A stretch of 64,000 nt of DNA from Arabidopsis thaliana (Eukaryota > Streptophyta > Magnoliopsida > Brassicales > Brassicaceae), in NCBI RefSeq assembly GCF_000001735.4, contig NC_003074.8, forward strand, positions 14,825,261 to 14,889,260, read 5' to 3'. The notes beneath the pieces are model-generated. The model did no database searches. It was not told the origin of the DNA and was given only the letters and a program-made list of their open reading frames with translations. The position numbers were made by a program, and so were the translations under genes. Positions 22,901 through 33,710 of the stretch are shown in pieces. Position 1 is the first letter of the stretch, and the number at the start of each line of letters is the position of its first letter.

Positions 22901-24872
22901 ATGTGTTAGTCACTTGTTCTTTTTCTATATGTGTACGCCCATAAGACTTTGAAACTTATTTTTGTTTCAGGAAGAAGCAAGAGATGCTTGTGCTGCGACT
23001 GAAGCTAATGGCAGCGAGTCCGAAGAAACTTATGAGCCTTCTGATGGAGATACAGCTCACATACCTGGCACAAGTGTACGTACATTTTTGTCACTATGGT
23101 CTGTGTACATATATATTGTTTCATACATTACTAAAAAGTTGCTTTCCTTTGATAAATTCTACAGGTTGAGGCGGCAAGAGAATCCAAATTAGTGACAGGG
23201 ATGGAAGTTGAAATACCTGAGAAGACCCACATTGATCCCCCGTCACCATTTCAAGTAGTTAACAATGTAAGCTAACTCTTGCTGAAAATAAAATGTACTA
23301 TTAACTGTTCAAATGTATAAAATTTATATTATGCAGGTCACACGGGAGTTGGATACCAAAGTCGTTGGTGATTTGGCTGCAGCTACTGATGTGGAGGTAA
23401 CAATTTGTGTGTTTCAATTCCTATTCTCGGAATAGCATACATAGGATTATATGTGTACATTATATAGACTTGTGTACGTTAACTTGCACAGATAGTGATG
23501 GAAGAGCCGGGTATTGTCGAGGGGTCTGTAGGAACTGAGGATCCTAACCCAGGGTCAGATGAAGCAGAAAAGACCGCTATTCCTAAAAATAATGTATGTA
23601 CCTATTTTAAACATAGAAAAACGTATAAAACTGTTGTTGACAATCATATTTGTTAACAGGATGAATCAGACAATGTTGCTGCTGTCGAAGCAAAAGAAGA
23701 AAAAAAAGCATCCCCAAAGGTCCCAAAAAAAGTGAAGAAGCAACTTGTCTATGAACAGGATGATGCCCATCCTGATGGTTTTAAGGCAAAAACAGTCTTG
23801 GTGCCCGATGTACCAACTCAACAGACAGAGGTTGTTATCAGGGCTGGAAATGTCTCATACAACCCCCTGGACATGGTTGACCCTTCAAAAGTAAAGGAAT
23901 TCAGCAATATCTTTAAAGGACCCTCTGTGTAAGTACATTATATTAAAATGGATTATTTAATATCTCAATCATCATTTTTGCAAGTCTTAAGCTTGTTATC
24001 AAATATTTTTCTGGATTTACAAGATTCACACTCTTTTCGGGTTTCGCAAAGTGCCCAACGAGTTTTTTGCGAACCTTCTAACACCTGGTGAATGGGTCGA
24101 AAGTTCGGTACGTTGCATTTATATACGTACACTCCTTGTTATAAATTGTACATAGATGATTAAATTTTTGGTGGAAGTGTACGTACACTGATATATTTTT
24201 TGAACATTTCAGCATTTAGAAATGATGGCAACGTTGATGTGGCACAAGAACGGGGAACAGATGATAGCAAACAGATGTATTGTATTGGACATGATGCTGA
24301 CGCATCTACTTACCAAGCGGGTGGGCGACTTCAAGAAGTGTATTAATAAGAACGGGTTCAAATGGGGTAAATTTCTGTCCGACATTGCTAATGGAGTACA
24401 CGTAAACTGTGAACCCAATATGAAGTGGCTGAAGGATGTCGATGTTGTGTATGATCCGATGAACTGGAAGGGTGAACATTGGGTTGCTTTGGGAATCAAC
24501 CTTAATGAACGGCTAATAACTGTGTATGACGCTTTAATATCGCACACGCGAGAGTCGGCTGTGAAGGCGAGAATGACTCCTATTTGCGAAATGATGCCGT
24601 ACTTAGTCAGAGCGATGTGCCAGGATGTATTGATTTTTCCGTACTCAGTTGAACCTTTTGAGTATGTGCGTTGTCCTACCGTTGCTCAAAACCCAACTAC
24701 AGGAGATTGCGGGCCTTACACGATGAAGTTCTTGGAGTTGCTTGCGTTTGGACACCCTTTTTCGGAATTGACAACCATTCGAGAAACAGATATGGTCTTC
24801 TACCGTCAGAAATACTCGGTTGACATCTACGAGCACAGCAAGCGTGAGGACGGTACTATGCAATTTCTTTAA
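19976..24872 (+). CDS. DUF1985-Ulp1 (C48 cysteine protease) gene of the MULE
   Basis: This is a multi-exon gene with readable GT/AG junctions. Exon 1 is 19976-20099 (a basic N-terminus). Exon 2 is 20335-21263 (the DUF1985 domain, with NAKLVLGLICCQLVTKK and HPIRFGLREFSILTGLECG). Exon 3 is 21339-21537, and exon 4 is 21627-22225 (a coiled coil, SFKKLEDQMYQMQEDMKD, then a basic Ser/Arg region). Many short acidic exons run from 22298 to about 23600, and the final exon is about 24213-24872. That last exon carries the Ulp1 catalytic signature: His in GEHWVALG, Asp in VYDALIS and Cys in TGDCGPY. Ulp1 enzymes cleave SUMO-like modifiers, but the substrate here is unknown. Phases agree at the junctions I checked and no stop was found, though the middle exons were not all traced. 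Confidence 0.8.
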
Positions 24873-25162
24873 TCGTCCAAGAACAATATTCTGATTCTTT
24901 GCAACTAATTATTTTGAACAAACCTATCTTTGATATATGATTGCAACTACATTTAATTTGGAGATTGTCAGAAGTTAATTTAGTTTCCTCGATCACTCTC
25001 TTGTCGTACACATCGTTCACTTCTAATTACATAATGTAAATGTGTACGTACACGTTAAATTAAGCTTGTCATATATCTATATGTCTCGTACACTGCATAT
25101 TAACTTTATAACATAACTCAAGTGATAAATTGATTTGACAGCCAACGCTTACCAACACATGT
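24873..25162. promoter_or_regulatory. Spacer upstream of the first F-box-like copy
   Basis: It holds a GTACGTACAC site near 25046 and additional GTACA words. No ORF is present. It is the only space available for a promoter of the pseudogene that follows. Confidence 0.4.
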
Positions 25163-25990
25163 ATGACATTCATTTCAACCGTAATTGCCCCAACCAAATT
25201 CACAGTAGTGGTTATTAAAGTGAAGAAATTACTGACGATCTCTGACTATCTCATTTCAAACGATTCTTCCCGACGATTTACCCGACTCTTCCCGACGATT
25301 TACCCGACTCTTCCCGACGATTTACTCTCGAAGATAGCTAAGAACCTGGCTGACCAATGCTGGTCCGACCTTGGTCCATTGGTACGATCAGGCACTCGTG
25401 GAAGAGACATTGTCTACCGTCCGGATGTCCTCAAAGATGCCAATATTCTCACCTTGTGTAACTCGCCCGATGACTTCCAAGCTGGAGGGGGCTACAATCC
25501 CTCCGGATCCGCTGATGAAGGCCGACATCGACCATTTTTCTTAAGTTTTTTTGCAGCTAATAATCCCACAGCCGTGTATTACGAAGGTATTCGTGTTCTA
25601 ATGCATGAACGAAACATCAATGGAGCCATCAAGCTCTTACACCGTCATGCTCCAGTACGAGCAAATGCAACACTTGCATGCGCCATTGTATTCATATGTG
25701 CTGGGTATGATTAAATGGGCGGCTTGTTTCTACAGCTCTTCACCCGCAACCATTATCCATTGGACTCGGTTGCCACTCGAGTTTTGGGTGATGAGTTCAT
25801 CGAGGAAATAAAGAAGTCTGACCCTCCATACAGCAATACATAAGGTCCTACTTTCTCTTATCCTACCAGCCATGGAATTAGTATGCCTCCTTGCGCCTTA
25901 TATTGTTACATGGTATCAGGAGCTTTCCAAAACGTTTGCAACCGCTGTTACCTCTGGTCGTGTGCCAGGCGTGTTAGTCAAATGCTATAG
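25163..25990 (+). pseudogene. F-box-like (At2g35280-type) gene copy 1, broken
   Basis: It aligns along its length with the intact gene at 26616-27308, sharing RDIVYRPDVLKDANILTLC, GRHRPFF, NPTAVYYEGIRVL and ACAIVFICAG. Two in-frame TAA stops (25712-25714 and about 25842) interrupt it, yet the frame continues to a matching Cys-rich C-terminus (CYMVSGAFQNVCNRCYLW) and a stop at 25988-25990. The N-terminal part contains a 22-bp tandem repeat (25262-25325, TCTTCCCGACGATTTACCCG) placed before LPDDLLSKIAKNL. The F-box-like helix LPDDLL is retained, although the rest of a canonical F-box is weak. Confidence 0.7.
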
Positions 25991-26339
25991 TTATTCCATT
26001 CTACTTTATATGTTTGTTTATGTTATCCGCTATGTCATGTTTCAAATTATGATAAGGCTTCTACTATGTTGTTTATGTTTATGTTGAAATTATATTATTG
26101 CTTAAGAAATTTGCAAGGTGTGTTATGTTTCTTCGGATTATTTTTCAGCCAAATTCGCATATGATATTTAGTTCCCGTAGTAAATGTAAATTGTGGATAT
26201 TAAAATCTAAGCGTCCACAACTACGTACACGTGCATCTACCAAATAATACTTAAAGGTTTTTGGTTTATCTCGGAAAACTAGATATGGACGTACGCTAGC
26301 ATGAGATATCAAACATATAAGGTCTTTGGTTTGTCTCAT

Positions 26340-26615
26340 AAATGGTGATATTTATGAATGGACGTACACTGATAGTACACTACAGCGTACACTGTTTGTT
26401 GGGGAAATGTAGAAATATAAATGTGGACGTACAGTAAAACGTACACTAAGACGTACACGTCTAGTTTTAAGCTGTTATTAAAAGAGGTTGCTCATAACAA
26501 CAATAACAAATTATACCTTTGCAATAAATACAACCATAACTTACCCAACCATATCTTCAATGATGCTTATTTAAGTGTTGGAATTTCATTTTGTTGAAAC
26601 ACCTTACTCCTAAAT
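26340..26615. promoter_or_regulatory. Motif-rich promoter of the second F-box-like gene
   Basis: At least six CGTACA words are packed into 26360-26462, followed by AT-rich DNA and the ATG at 26616. The transcription start is not visible. Confidence 0.45.
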
Positions 26616-27308
26616 ATGCCAAACCCAAATATTCCTGATGATTTGCTTGCGAAGATAGCCAAGAAAATAGCTGACAAATGTTGGTGGTACCTCAGACCTA
26701 TGTTGAAATCCGGTCCTCGTGAAAGAGACATTGTCTACCGTCCGAATGTCCTCAAAGATGCAAACATTTTCAGCATGTGCGACGATGTCGATGACTTCTA
26801 CGCGGCAGGCCACGATCCAAATGACATCAACTCCGAAGGTCGCTATAGACCCTTCTTCAAACGGTGCTTAGAAGCTGGTAACCCCACGACTATTTACCAT
26901 GAAGGACTGCGTCTCCTTACACATGAGTCTGACATTCAGGGAGCTATCCTACACTTAGAGCGAATTGCCCCAAGGAACGCCGCTACAACCCTTGCATGCG
27001 CAATTCTTTACATATGTGCTGGTAATGCTCACATGGGTGGTGTCTACCTTCGGCTCTTCGGAAGCAACCATTATGCTTTGGAATCGGAGGAGGCACGTGA
27101 CATTTGTGAGGAGGTGCTAGAAGATATAAAGAAATATGGTAATACTTTAAAATACACATACGCTAACAGTTTTTCGTTCCCGGAATGTGGTGACGTTCGC
27201 ACTCTTGAATGCGCGGAGATGTGTTACATGAGATCGAGACTCTTCAATAATCTTTGCAACCAATGTTACATCTGGTGGTGTGCTAAACGGATTAGCCAGA
27301 TTCTGTAG
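26616..27308 (+). CDS. F-box-like (At2g35280-type) protein, copy 2, intact
   Basis: This is an intronless ORF of 230 residues. Residues 1-20 have the F-box-like start IPDDLLAKIAKKIADKCW. The middle has RYRPFFKRCLEAGNPTTIYHEGLRLL and an alanine/cysteine helix, TTLACAILYICAGN, typical of the Sel1-like repeat of Arabidopsis F-box proteins such as At2g35280 and At1g67623. The C-terminus has a cysteine cluster (CGDVRTLECAEMCYMRS, NLCNQCYIWWCAKR), probably a zinc knuckle. In that family F-box proteins are thought to bind SKP1 in SCF ubiquitin ligases, but a convincing F-box is not fully visible here. Its place inside a MULE is unusual. Confidence 0.65.
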   Translation: MPNPNIPDDLLAKIAKKIADKCWWYLRPMLKSGPRERDIVYRPNVLKDANIFSMCDDVDDFYAAGHDPNDINSEGRYRPFFKRCLEAGNPTTIYHEGLRLLTHESDIQGAILHLERIAPRNAATTLACAILYICAGNAHMGGVYLRLFGSNHYALESEEARDICEEVLEDIKKYGNTLKYTYANSFSFPECGDVRTLECAEMCYMRSRLFNNLCNQCYIWWCAKRISQIL

Positions 27309-28111
27309 AGCTCACATTCGCCACGATCCTGTCATATTTATAAGTTTTCCATGCAATAATATGTGAGCTTTTTACGTTGATTATCAGTAATGGAAGTTTG
27401 TTTTTAATAATTACCACTTTGTAATTGATTCAAACATACTAACTCAAACTACTCTAATATGAGACATCATTAACACAAAATAATAATAAACTAATAAAAT
27501 ATCTACGTACACGATATATGCTAATGTACAAGTGGCATAGTATAATTCCAACTATAAAGATTACATAGTGAGCGACGATATAGTTAGTAAATGAAGACGT
27601 AAGGAAATTTGATTTGACGTCGTATAACCCATATCTAGAAGATTTCGCTCCATATTAATTACTTGCTGTCAAATACACTTTAGAAGTGACCTCTATCACA
27701 CTCTCATTAATATCTCTATTAGACGTACACGGTTCCCGAGCAACGTACTCAATTGATTTGGCAGATAAAATAAGTAAGTTAATGTTTATTTAAAAAGAAT
27801 GTTAGTAAATGCGTTGACCCCTAATATAGCAGTATACATGAAGCCATATTGTTCCACTTATATGCAATACAAACAGACGTCAACTCAACCTTGTGTCAGA
27901 AAACGTAATGAGTACTTTATAGACGTACACGGCGCGATTATGAGAGGTACACAGTAGTTTGTTTAATTTAAAAGTTACTAATATGATGCACTAAATATAC
28001 ATCCACGTCACCCACCCACTTACATTGATGGTTATTCTCCTCTTTAAAACCCATGTCAAACACACTTAGTTGAATACACGAATCCGTCTAAACCTCCTCA
28101 TTTGAAAAACA
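27309..28111. other. Spacer with scattered motif copies
   Basis: No ORF of note is seen. CGTACA words occur near 27506, 27724 and 27926. AT-rich DNA precedes the next ATG. Confidence 0.5.
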
Positions 28112-28747
28112 ATGCCTTTCCTACCTCCGCTAACCCCTCCAACCGAGTTGTACCTAGGAATCCAATGGCCAAACCACATAAGCATACTTGTCAACTACCT
28201 CCCCGTCAGCCAGACTCCCATAGAGACGCTAAGGAACTTAGTCTACAGTTGTGACATCACCACCCTTGCAATCGATGAATTCATGACGTGGCCATCGTTA
28301 CTCCAACCGGAGTCTACCTTCCGGCCATACTTTGAGCTGCTTATAGAACGTGGATCCATCCCGACGGTTTACCTTGAAGGTGTTCGCCAAGCGAGCAACT
28401 TCGTGACAGTAGCTCAGGGCCTTTCAGTCATGACAACGGTCGCTTTATCTGATCCCTTTGCTTGCTTCGCAACCGGTTTGTTCCTTATGTGTACCGGTAA
28501 TCACTTGGATTTCCTCCCGATCAGCGAAAAGTTCTTGGAAATGACTCCCACCCTTGAAGCTGGCCACGCGGTTGCAGAGATGGTGATGTATCACATCAGC
28601 CAGCTTCACACTGAAAATGCTCGCCGCTGGGAAAGGTCTTGGAGGTTTGTCCACCCGCCGAGTTGCGTAGGGCGATGCACGTTCCATCATGGCTGCAGGG
28701 TTTGTTTTTTCTACTGGTACGCCAGGGAGATTGCTATATTCTACTAG
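28112..28747 (+). CDS. F-box-like (At2g35280-type) protein, copy 3, divergent
   Basis: This is an intronless ORF of 211 residues. It shares with copies 1 and 2 the order TFRPYFELLIERGSIPTVYLEGVR, CFATGLFLMCTGN, a long middle helix and a Cys/His-rich end (PSCVGRCTFHHGCRVCFFYW). The N-terminal F-box-like helix is replaced by a proline-rich start (PFLPPLTPPTELYLG), so it probably lacks an F-box. The open frame and conserved tail indicate a real gene, and low identity to the other copies indicates old divergence. Confidence 0.65.
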   Translation: MPFLPPLTPPTELYLGIQWPNHISILVNYLPVSQTPIETLRNLVYSCDITTLAIDEFMTWPSLLQPESTFRPYFELLIERGSIPTVYLEGVRQASNFVTVAQGLSVMTTVALSDPFACFATGLFLMCTGNHLDFLPISEKFLEMTPTLEAGHAVAEMVMYHISQLHTENARRWERSWRFVHPPSCVGRCTFHHGCRVCFFYWYAREIAIFY

Positions 28748-29353
28748 AAGCAAAGCTGCTAAGGTCTAAGCTACTCTACTCGGCTCTACTCTCAAGTATT
28801 TTGGTATGACGGATGCACACATATTTTGCAACAAATGTGTATGCTTCGTTCAAAAATTTATGTTTTTTGAATCGTTCCGACCTTGTTCCATGTTCAAGTT
28901 TATTTATCTTATGAATTTCCCTTTATATAAACTGCTTGTCCTTTTTATGTTTCTAGCTTTTGAATGAATTACCACTTTAAGTTTTACTAGATGTCTTCGT
29001 GTACGTACACTATATAGTACATTAAACTTGGTTTATCGTACATTGGCAAATTGCGTACACAACATAAGTAAAAATCTAATATTTTTTTATGTTGAAGGCA
29101 CCAAAACTAATATACGTACACGATAGCGTACACCAGAAACTATACGTACATTGCGAGAGAATTTAAACAATAAAACAAGGCACGTACATAAAACAAGAAA
29201 TTAGATTAACATTTAAACAGAAACAGGAAACAACAACGACTGGAATGTAGTTTGGTTCTTATGGAAAGAACAACAACAACTGGGAAAGAAAACTTAATTG
29301 AAATGTAGTCTTATATTATATTAAAACGGAGAATAATGGATCATTCCCTCTAG
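28748..29353. other. Convergent spacer between copy 3 and the OB-fold gene
   Basis: No gene is seen. It carries a GTACGTACAC site near 29002 and a run of CGTACA words at 29110-29190. Confidence 0.5.
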
Positions 29354-30300
29354 CTAAAAAACCACCATCGCGATATCCGCAACTTCTGGTATGTCTGGAT
29401 TGGCAACCACCTTTGAAATAGCACCATGGCTCGCAAGCTTCGGGTTAGACAATTCGGTTAAACGCCAAAAGCTGAGTGCGACAACAAAATTTCCCTTACC
29501 CAAACTCTTAAAGTAACCATCCAAGTACTCCGCCTGTTTATTGCGGGCTTCGCACTCCAAGACTTCATTGCTACGTTAGAAATAAGGACAGAGCGTTTAG
29601 AGGGACATTGTAAATAAAACAAATGAAAAGAACACTTACTATCTATCTTTTATCTTGAAACTCATTTTGAGACCGTAATAGTCTGTAGTCAATCCGCCAA
29701 CATCAACCAACGCTCCAACGACATCTAGATGATGGAGAAACAAAGATAATAATCAAAAAATTTCAAAAATGTATTAAATGAAGCATCGGGAGTATTCCTC
29801 CTCACCGACTAAAACGTTCTTGTAAGCAGATTTCTCCAAAATGTAGTCGAAGGGAGTGAAATCGAAATCTGGAACTGGTGGTGATCTCGGTGGGGCCTCA
29901 ACGACGACGGTCCGATCCATAAACAATATGCCGTATTCATGCTTTGTTGCTCTGACTGAGTCAGTTGCCTTACGGACCAAGAAAGAGGTGATCGTCTTCC
30001 ACTCATTTTCAACGAATCGGTCTTCGTAAAATGGAGCAAGGCGACGATCAACGGTGGCCTCAATACGGGAATTGGATCCCTACAGAACATGATAGTAGAC
30101 AGTTTTATATACAAGTTAAGCGAATGAACGAAAAAAACACATAATGATTTGACGGAAATTACCGCGTAATCTGCCAGGATAAGGCCGAGTTCGAAGACGT
30201 TAGGCGATATAACGTTCTTGAAGACTCTCACGACAAAGACATAAATTCGCCACCCAGTGATCTGAGGACACATATCTGAGACCATATGAAACCCCTCCAT
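29354..30300 (-). CDS. RPA1-like OB-fold protein (DUF223 type), spliced
   Basis: Four exons on the minus strand can be read with GT/AG borders: 30300-30163, about 30079-29813, about 29727-29650, and about 29577-29354. The protein of roughly 250 residues opens with GWRIYVFVVRVFK, SRIEATVDRRLAPFYEDRF and EYGILFMDRTVVV, the DUF223 OB fold of plant replication factor A large-subunit relatives. A second OB-like part reads DVVGALVDVG, YYGLKMSFKIKDR and GNFVVALSFWRLTEL. RPA subunits bind single-stranded DNA. No stop or frameshift is seen. It is short compared with RPA70 and has no C-terminal zinc-binding domain. Confidence 0.7.
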
Positions 30301-31112
30301 CTCACGGATAGCAAGAACAAGCGAATCGAAAGACTAATTTTTTTTTTGTGAATGATATAACTGCTGGCACAAGAAATGGGTTTAGAATGAGGATTGTGGA
30401 TACAATTAAGGAAGGGAGGAGACTTAAATAGAGGAAATCTGGAACGGCTACAGTTATTAATGCGGTTCCAACTACACTTGATTCAAATATTTTGTAATAG
30501 CCTGGTAACCGTCATATAGGGTAATTATAACGTTGATTTGACAATAAACAGCAACAGTTACGTCCTTTCCATTAAATACCAACATAACCACAATATACCC
30601 AACCATGTCTCCAACTCCGTTCATTTAAGAGGGGGAATAAGTTAGATTTTCAAAAAACTTATTTCAAATTACTCAAAATGTTGAGGAACCACCTCTATGT
30701 ACCCTTATTACATGAACTTTAACACGTACACAGACAAAAACGTACATAGTTATACGAACGTAGAGTTTAAACGTACTTACACAACGTACATAGTTACAGA
30801 TGGATTATATATAAACTTACGTACAACGAGAAAACACCGAAGCGTACACTATATTGGCCGGCTTAGAAACTTGTCACCAGAACTAGATTGGATTTCTGCA
30901 CGTCTTCTTGTTATGACCTGCTTGTCGACAGCGTGAGCACTGATTCGGTAAAAGTCTTTTCTGTCTCTTTTTCTGAAGTGACAAAGACAGGAAGTTAAAA
31001 ATCTCCGCATGGTAATACTCAAAATACAAGTAGATGAATGAACGATGTTAGTACATACCCGGTTTTCACCTCTAGATGGGATCCTTTTGGACAGTGGTCT
31101 TCCTGGTGGTCG
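30301..31112. other. Divergent/terminal spacer with dense motif copies
   Basis: A run of at least seven CGTACA/CGTACT-type words lies at 30720-30850. The plus-strand ORF at 30697-30936 translates this array and has no known motif. The left part (30301-30500) is the likely promoter of the OB-fold gene. Confidence 0.55.
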
Positions 31113-33710
31113 TCAACTGTATGGAGGAATGAGTATCAAATCCACTATATGTTGTGGGATGACAACATCTTTCGGATCCGCGATAGGTAGAATTGGTTCT
31201 CGGAAAGAATCAGAAAACGTTTGAAGGCCATACCACCATCCAACACAAGCCTTCGGATCAATTCCATGCTCGATTGCAGCTGCTAGAGCGTGTTCACATG
31301 AGATTCTTAGCTTGGTGTACCTAAGACACGTACACGTACACTGGTCCAGAACGACATGAAAATGCTCAGCGGATTTACTTGTCACTTGATAGCTCCACGG
31401 TCCAGACATCTTCACAGCGTATTTACCTGACGCAGGCAACTCTTGTAGAAATCTCTCATCAACCTCAGGTGTCACAGAAGATTTGCTTTTGTTAACACAT
31501 GATTCATGGACTCAGAGTTGTTGCTAGACATGATATTGTAGCGTTCTCCTCTACAGTGAGCTCTTGTCCAATGCTCAAATCCTATGTCCTCTAGGTATTT
31601 TGCGCATTTAGCACTCTTTTCCCTTAACAGTTCAAAATATTTCTCGAAATCCCTGACCCTATAAGCTTTGGCAGCGCTGAAAAATAAAGCAGACACACCA
31701 AACTTACCATAATAGGTGGAGAGGTTTCGCTCAAGGTGAACAGCACATGCTCCATGATGCGCTCTCGGGTAAACAACACTTAGGCCTTTGTATATAGATG
31801 AATGTCTGTCCAAGACAATCATTAAATCGTCACTGTCTGGAACAATCTCAGCTAACTTTTCAAAAAACCATGCCCAAGAAGCATCGGTCTCACCATCAAC
31901 AACACCAAAACCTATTGGGAATATTTGGAAGTTCCCATCTTGGGTACATGCAATAAGGAGACATCCTTTGTAAGGTCCGACTAGCTGCGTTCCATCTACC
32001 ACAACTACCTTCCTCATATATATAAGACCTTTGATAGAAGCGCCAAGAGAGACAAAGACATACTTTGAAGCGCTGCTTACCATTATCTTCTGGTGTATAG
32101 TGTAGGTGTGTTATTGTACCCGGATTAGCTAATTGGAGAAGATATAGATAGGTCGGCAAAAACCTGTAATTTGCTATCTCATCCCCCCTTACATTTTCCA
32201 CTGCAACCTCTTTTGCTCTCCAAGCGGTAGAATATGAAATCCGCACATTCAGATCATTTAGGAGCAGCTGTGGTAAATCGACAGCTCGCGGCCCACCCTG
32301 CGTAGAATTGTATCTGCTCCTCACAACTTCTCCGAGGAGCTTATAATTAGCATGTTTATTGTAGTTCTTCCGAGAGTCGATGTTACACGTATGTGTCGTA
32401 GCATACAACGTGATTTTGAAACTTTCTGAATCTTTCACGACGCGAGCAGTCAAATGCCATGGACAAGTCTCATCAACGCACACCATCTTCAATATTTTAG
32501 GACATGACTTAGGTTGCTTGAAGCAAAAGCATTGCTTTATCGCTTGAAGAGACATTGTTTGTTGCAAGACTTTTCTATTCTTAAAAACACTTCCAACAAA
32601 CAAAGTTTTGCCTGTGATGCTGATTTCAACCTGTGTCTCATCAGCTCAAAAATTGAGTAAGTCATCGAACACAGGAGCAGCATCGTTACCGAGAATCGCC
32701 AACTCGCCACCATGTAACTTAGGAAATTCATTATACACTTGGTAAGCCTCAGCTGCGGTAACTACCCCATTATCATTCAGTGTCCCAGTTGAGGAAGCTC
32801 CAATACCGTCGATCACTTCATCCCCGGTGACTTCGTCTATACAAATAAGATTGGAATCCCTATGCCCTTCGCAGCGTGTACCGTAACCCAATGGAGAAAT
32901 TGTTTCTCCGCCAGGTACACTAAGACCAGTGTACGTACACGTTTCCAATAGACGACTGAATTCCCCTGTATCTCCGCCAGGTACACTAACACCCGTGTAC
33001 GTACACGTTTCAAATAAACGACTGAATTCCCCTGGATGTTGAGCAGTCTGTTGAGTGAGACTGACGTCTTCCTCAAGATTTTGTTGTACATATTCTTCTA
33101 CTATTACATCGTTCCACTTGTTGTAATCGTATTCTTCGCCAATACCTTCACTATCGTCTGTGGTAGGATACAGAGTACTTCCCCCAATAGATCCATCCAC
33201 ACCAAGATAATCATCACACCCATCATCATCTTCGTTGCCTTCCTCCACTTCATCCTCTTCTGTTGTATCGTCTTCAACATCGGCTTGTTTCTCTACATCC
33301 TCATTATTTTCATCAACATTTGTAGCACTATCAAACACACGGTCACTTTCAAAAACTTCACCATGAGACCTAGAGACAGTATTCCCGAACGCCTTCACGG
33401 TAGTATTGAAAGAGACGAACAAGTTGAGAGAAAGATACCCACCACGAACCAAAAAAAACGTATCAAGACCCATCTGACTGTCAATGTATACAGGAGGGCG
33501 TTTAGTATCTATCAGCACTGACATTTCTCCCGGCATCCAGTAGCTAATTATGGGATTGATCTCGGTGGACTTCAAACTGAAAGCGTCTCGGAGTGTACGG
33601 ACAAAGTCCGTGTACGTCATGGTTTCCTGAACGCGTACACAACGACCAAACATGCCTTCCTCAGGTTCAAATTTCCATTCTCCTTCTTTGCATTTCCACT
33701 CACCGACCAT
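31113..33710 (-). pseudogene. MURA-type MULE transposase, broken
   Basis: The N-terminal MuDR domain starts at 33710 (VQETMTYTDFVRTLRDAFSL, ISYWMPGEMSV), followed by an acidic region and the zinc-binding domain (CPWHLTARVV, FKITLYATTHTC). The catalytic MULE domain has VVDGTQLVGPYKG (first Asp), MIVLDRHSSIYKGL (second Asp) and SSNNSESMNHVL. A SWIM finger follows (CTCTCLRYTKLRISCEHAL). Lesions include an in-frame TGA at 32646-32648, a single-base frameshift near 32062, and a frame change near 31473 where the stretch normally linking MNHVL to the SWIM part seems deleted. The element cannot supply its own transposase from this copy. Confidence 0.85.
32918..33018 (-). repeat. In-gene duplication carrying the TGTACGTACA motif
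   Basis: Two near-identical copies of about 63 bp encode EFSRLFETCTYTG and EFSRLLETCTYTG plus VPGG. Each contains GTGTACGTACAC, read through as TCTYTG. The duplication keeps the frame and doubles the motif inside the transposase coding region. Confidence 0.75.

Noticed and set aside
30697-30936. Plus-strand ORF of 79 codons in the MULE
   Set aside because: It translates a run of CGTACA repeats (YTxxxVH-type text) and has no known motif.
33036-33521. Plus-strand ORF of 161 codons
   Set aside because: It is the antisense of the acidic N-terminal part of the MULE transposase and gives only hydrophobic low-complexity text.
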